A stretch of 64,000 bases of DNA from CAYPKW01 sp964411425. GTDB lineage: Bacteria > Pseudomonadota > Alphaproteobacteria > Dongiales > Dongiaceae. Below are positions 61,145 to 64,000 of the stretch, one piece after another. The DNA is taken from NCBI GenBank assembly GCA_964411425.1, contig CAYPKW010000003.1:1-64000 (forward strand), given 5' to 3'. Each line of letters starts with the position of its first letter. The first letter of the stretch is position 1. The notes beneath the pieces are model-generated. The model worked only from the letters and a program-made list of their open reading frames with translations, was not told the DNA's origin and made no database searches. Position numbers and translations under genes: made by a program.

Positions 61145-61170
61145 CGTGACCGGCCGGTCTGACCGGTCCC
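61145..61170. promoter_or_regulatory. Candidate operator in a divergent region
   Basis: The perfect 12-bp palindrome GACCGGCCGGTC (61148-61159) is followed at once by a further GACCGGTC. It lies in the 234-bp region between the BTAD regulator and the divergent unknown gene at 61241, where an autoregulatory site would be expected. Confidence 0.35.
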
Positions 61171-61240
61171 GCACAGCATCTGGGGCACGCGGGCGGCTCG
61201 AACTGATGACCGACGCCCGGCAAGCCTGGAGGCACAAATC

Positions 61241-61687
61241 ATGTACGCAACCATCGACAACTTGCGGGACATCAGCCGGCGCGGCGTTGCCGCCCAGCCG
61301 CTCAGCGACGAGCAACTGCGCTGGCTGGGCCGGTCGCTGATGAACTTTCTCGCGCACCGTTGCCGCAGCGTCGACGAGGCGCTGGGTCTGAGGTTCGCCC
61401 GCGGCGGCGTGCCGTGGTGGCTGGAAGAGGCCATGCGCAAGCGCGACGCGGCCCTCAGGGAGCTGGCGGCGCGTTTTCACGGCGGCTGCTCCGTCTCGAC
61501 GCAAGCGAGAGCAATCCGCACCGCGGCGATCCGTTACGCGGCCGCCGCCTGGCGCCGCGATCGGGACAGCGAGGCCATGCCGGGCCACTACGTCGGCGCG
61601 GCGCAGGAGTGGCTGTGGCGCGCCTTCGCTTCGGGAGCGCCGATGCCGATCGGCGAACGGCAGCTACGCCACGTCCTGGGACATTGA
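61241..61687 (+). CDS. Hypothetical protein upstream of the desaturase
   Basis: The 148-residue, helix-rich basic protein (ATIDNLRDISRRGVAAQPLSDEQLRWLGRSLMNFLAHRCRSVDEALGL) matches no domain I recognise. GGAGG lies eight bases before the ATG. Two Trp-rich stretches (PWWLEEAMRKRD, EWLWRAFASG) suggest a globular fold rather than a random frame. It is followed 15 bp later by the desaturase gene and is likely co-transcribed. Confidence 0.65.
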   Translation: MYATIDNLRDISRRGVAAQPLSDEQLRWLGRSLMNFLAHRCRSVDEALGLRFARGGVPWWLEEAMRKRDAALRELAARFHGGCSVSTQARAIRTAAIRYAAAAWRRDRDSEAMPGHYVGAAQEWLWRAFASGAPMPIGERQLRHVLGH

Positions 61688-61702
61688 CGAGGAGGATCAG
61701 CC

Positions 61703-62830
61703 ATGACCGGCACCGACAACACACGCGCCGCCGAGCCGCCGAAGATCAGGTTTCGACAAGGCAATCACGCGGACTTCTATCGCACGCTGAAGCAGCGCGT
61801 ATTCCGCTACTTCGAAACGACCGGCAGGAACCGATTCGCCGATCGCCGCGTGGCGGCGAAGGCGGCGCTCTATGGCGCCGTTGCGGTCGTTTCCTACGCC
61901 CTCATCCTGACCGACGATCTCGGGCCGTGGACGATGTTGGCGTTGGCTAATGCCTTCGGCGTGGCCACGCTGCTGCTGGCGATCAACGTGGGCCACGACG
62001 CGGCTCACGACGCGCTCCTGCCGCAACGGTGGCTCAACAGGCTCATCCAATCCGCGATCTACGCCGTTATCGGCAGCAATCCCTATTTGTGGCGCCTGCG
62101 CCACGTCAAGTCGCACCATACCTTTCCCAACGTCAACGGCTGCGACATCGACATCGACTACAACGCGTTCCTTCGGTTGTCGCCGAATCAACCGCGGCGC
62201 TCCAATCATCGCTACCAGCACCTCTACGCGCCGCTCCTTTTCTGGCTCGTCGGCCTGCACAGCGTGTTCATCCAGGACGCGATATACCTGTTCAAGCGGC
62301 GCCTGGCGAATTTGACCGACATCCGCCACCCGCCGTACGAGATCGCGCTGTTCTTCGTCTACAAGCTCGTCTACCTGGCCATCGTCTTCGTCGTGCCGGT
62401 CCTGACCTTGAGTCTGCCCTGGTGGCAGGTGCTGATCGGCACCTTGTCGATGAGCTTCGTCGCCTCGACCGTGTTCATCATGCTCTTGATCGGCACCCAT
62501 TTCGCCGAGGAGACCGCGTTTCCGAAAGTCGATGCGGAGGGCTTCATTCCGCACGACTGGGCGGAGCACGCCATGATCACGTCGCTGGACTGGAATCCCG
62601 AAAGCCGCCTGGCGAACTTCATTGCCGGCGGCGCCAACGCCCACGCGGCTCACCATCTGTTTCCGACCGTCTGTCACGTCCATTACCGGGACATCACCGA
62701 AATCATCAAGCGGACGGCGGCCGAGTTCGGGCTGCGCCACAACGTGACGACGCTGCCGCGCATGATCGCTTCGCATCTGCGTTTCTTGCGGCAGATGGGA
62801 CGGGGCCAATGCGTGGGCTCGGCGGCGTGA
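61703..62830 (+). CDS. Membrane fatty acid desaturase
   Basis: The 375-residue protein has the three histidine boxes of the acyl-lipid/acyl-CoA desaturase family: HDAAHD (98-103), HVKSHH (134-139) and HAAHH (314-318), plus four or more membrane segments. The third box begins with His rather than Gln, and there is no fused cytochrome b5, so it is not a typical front-end desaturase. Electron donor unknown. GAGGAGGATC precedes the ATG. With the downstream MFS gene it suggests membrane lipid remodelling. Confidence 0.88.
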   Translation: MTGTDNTRAAEPPKIRFRQGNHADFYRTLKQRVFRYFETTGRNRFADRRVAAKAALYGAVAVVSYALILTDDLGPWTMLALANAFGVATLLLAINVGHDAAHDALLPQRWLNRLIQSAIYAVIGSNPYLWRLRHVKSHHTFPNVNGCDIDIDYNAFLRLSPNQPRRSNHRYQHLYAPLLFWLVGLHSVFIQDAIYLFKRRLANLTDIRHPPYEIALFFVYKLVYLAIVFVVPVLTLSLPWWQVLIGTLSMSFVASTVFIMLLIGTHFAEETAFPKVDAEGFIPHDWAEHAMITSLDWNPESRLANFIAGGANAHAAHHLFPTVCHVHYRDITEIIKRTAAEFGLRHNVTTLPRMIASHLRFLRQMGRGQCVGSAA

Positions 62831-62866
62831 GCGCGTCCGGCACGAAAAAAGTTAGGGAGGACATCC

Positions 62867-64000
62867 GTGTCGCAACCAATCGCTGGCGCGTCAATCGATC
62901 CGCCTACACGCAATCCCACCAATCCCCTCCGCCATCGGGGCTTTCTTGCGTTGTTGGGCGCACAGTTGCTCGGCTCCTTCAACGACAACCTGTTCAAGAT
63001 GGTGGTGTCGCTGGCCGCCGTCGAGGCCGCGCTCGTGGCCGGCGGGGGCGGCGAGTATCTGTCGCTCACCGGCGTCGTGTTCGTGCTGCCCTATGTCTTG
63101 CTGTCGGGATATGCCGGCGACGTTGCCGATCGGTTCGACAAGCGCAGCGTGCTGATCGCGGGCAAGCTCGTCGAGCTCGGCGTGACGGCGCTGGCGCTCG
63201 TCGCCCTGGTGGCCGGCCGGATCGAGCTGCTGCTCGCGACATTGCTGCTGCTCGCGGTGCAGGCGACGTTCTTCAGCCCCGCAAAGTACGGCATTGTTGC
63301 CGAGACGCTGCCGGAGAGCGAGCTGTCGTGCGCCAACGGCTTCTTGGAGACGAGCCGATATGCCGCGGTCATCCTGGGGACCGCGGTCGGCGGCCTGCTG
63401 GCGACGGTCTGGCACGACCGGCCGGCGGCCATCGGCGCCGTCCTCATTGCGATCGCCGGCGCCGGCGTACTCGCGAGCCTTGCGATCGGACGGGCACCGA
63501 GGCCGGGGCCGCGCAAGCCGTTCTGCCTCAACCCATGGCGGGAAATCGCCGCCGGCATTCGACGGCTCGCCGGCAAGCGCCCGCTCGCCTTCGCCGCGGC
63601 CGGCACCACGGCGCTCGAATTTCTCTCCGCGCTCGTGCTGTTGGACATGATTCTGCTCGGCAAGGCGCAAATGGGGCTCGACGACCTGCAGATCGGGTTG
63701 CTGGGCGGCTGCGTCGGGCTCGGCGCCGGCGTGGGCGCGCTCGCCGCGGGCCGCCTGTCCGGCGACCGGGTCGAGCCGGGGCTGGCGTTGATCGGCGCGG
63801 CCGGCGTCGGGGCGACGCTGTTGGCGTTGGCGGCGAGCAGCGCCGCGTTCGGCCCGACCGCGGCGGCCTTCGCGGTGCTGGGCGCGTTCGGCGGCCTCGT
63901 CGTGGTGCCGCTCAATGCGCTGCTGCAGAAGAGCGCCGGCCGCAACGAGAAGGGACACGTCATCGCCACCAACAATTTCCTCAACATGACCGGCGTTCTG
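62867..64000 (+). CDS. MFS transporter of the LplT/Aas type, truncated by the window end
   Basis: The gene begins with GTG 62867 after the strong site AGGGAGG and stays open for 378 codons to the end of the window. The visible protein shows LLGAQLLGSFNDNLFKMVVSLA, VVFVLPYVLLSGYAGDVADRFDKR, AVQATFFSPAKYGIVAETLPE, NEKGHVIATNNFLNMTGV and about ten helices. This is the N-terminal MFS module of lysophospholipid transporters, often fused to an acyltransferase (Aas). The missing 3' part would show whether such domains follow. Lipid context with the desaturase supports the call. Confidence 0.85.
   Translation, partial: MSQPIAGASIDPPTRNPTNPLRHRGFLALLGAQLLGSFNDNLFKMVVSLAAVEAALVAGGGGEYLSLTGVVFVLPYVLLSGYAGDVADRFDKRSVLIAGKLVELGVTALALVALVAGRIELLLATLLLLAVQATFFSPAKYGIVAETLPESELSCANGFLETSRYAAVILGTAVGGLLATVWHDRPAAIGAVLIAIAGAGVLASLAIGRAPRPGPRKPFCLNPWREIAAGIRRLAGKRPLAFAAAGTTALEFLSALVLLDMILLGKAQMGLDDLQIGLLGGCVGLGAGVGALAAGRLSGDRVEPGLALIGAAGVGATLLALAASSAAFGPTAAAFAVLGAFGGLVVVPLNALLQKSAGRNEKGHVIATNNFLNMTGVL

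Noticed and set aside
1..64000. CRISPR arrays, prophage, restriction-modification or other known defence islands
   Set aside because: No spacer-repeat pattern and no cas, methylase or phage structural genes were seen; only the RES/Xre pair and the hicB remnant are of toxin-antitoxin type.

Overview
The window looks like a scaffold from a high-GC alphaproteobacterium, most like the Rhodospirillales or a relative. It carries a CpdR-type response regulator divergent from an N-formylglutamate amidohydrolase, a perfect CtrA box (TTAA-N7-TTAA), a short 41-residue ribosomal protein L36, an sRNA with the UUUCCUCCCU motif I associate with the alphaproteobacterial ar8/MmgR family, and many start-stop overlaps. 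Two 100-N gaps are each flanked by an identical 55-bp sequence. This is what a k=55 de Bruijn assembler leaves, so the source is probably a metagenome assembly.

Layout. 1-11.4 kb holds single metabolic or signalling genes: a CocE/NonD hydrolase, a CtrA-boxed receiver protein, a secreted cyclase with a HupE/UreJ-like membrane protein, a secreted HEAT-repeat protein, OsmC, an adenylate cyclase-hydrolase fusion, a ThDP enzyme and a Sel1 protein. 11.4-22.2 kb holds a frameshifted hicB remnant between two copies of a gene junction, choline sulfatase, a His-tailed EamA transporter with an amidase, a RES/Xre toxin-antitoxin pair with a visible two-site operator, a gamma-glutamyltransferase, and a CHASE4 histidine kinase behind a lytic transglycosylase. 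22.3-25.3 kb holds the sRNA, a GNAT gene overlapping N-formylglutamate amidohydrolase, cpdR, tRNA-Val(GAC) and an alpha/beta hydrolase.

25.4-40.9 kb is the most distinctive part. BioY is followed by a sugar-type ABC importer, a Gfo/Idh dehydrogenase and a split set of biotin carboxylase, biotin carrier and PxpA/PxpB/PxpC proteins. Together these resemble a multi-subunit relative of urea carboxylase / 5-oxoprolinase acting on an imported substrate. The set has been interrupted twice: by a lower-GC HNH protein between pxpA and accC, and by a block of about 5.2 kb (enolase-superfamily enzyme, RidA, polar amino acid ABC importer) between accC and pxpB. A perfect 73-bp copy of internal accC sequence now lies directly upstream of pxpB.

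41.2-46.3 kb is a tight minus-strand operon: MATE exporter, DauA-like D-amino acid dehydrogenase, class IV aminotransferase and a polytopic glycosyltransferase-like protein. 46.4-53.1 kb holds a methyltransferase, rpmJ, glcDEF (glycolate oxidase) and a degenerate EAL-like protein. 53.1-58.7 kb holds a DUF2817 peptidase-like protein, a TPR protein, a 154-bp MITE-like element ending on the pyruvate kinase stop codon, pyk, a glycerate 2-kinase and an EamA transporter. GlcDEF, glycerate kinase and Pyk could together carry two-carbon compounds through glyoxylate and glycerate to pyruvate, but the middle enzymes are not in the window. 58.8-64 kb holds a BTAD-type regulator with a membrane segment and TPRs, an unknown small protein, a fatty acid desaturase and a truncated MFS gene of the LplT/Aas type.

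Most remaining intergenic space is short or filled with dispersed palindromic repeats (36.3, 38.5, 39.6, 41.0 and 54.9 kb). No CRISPR array, rRNA, prophage or full-length IS was seen.
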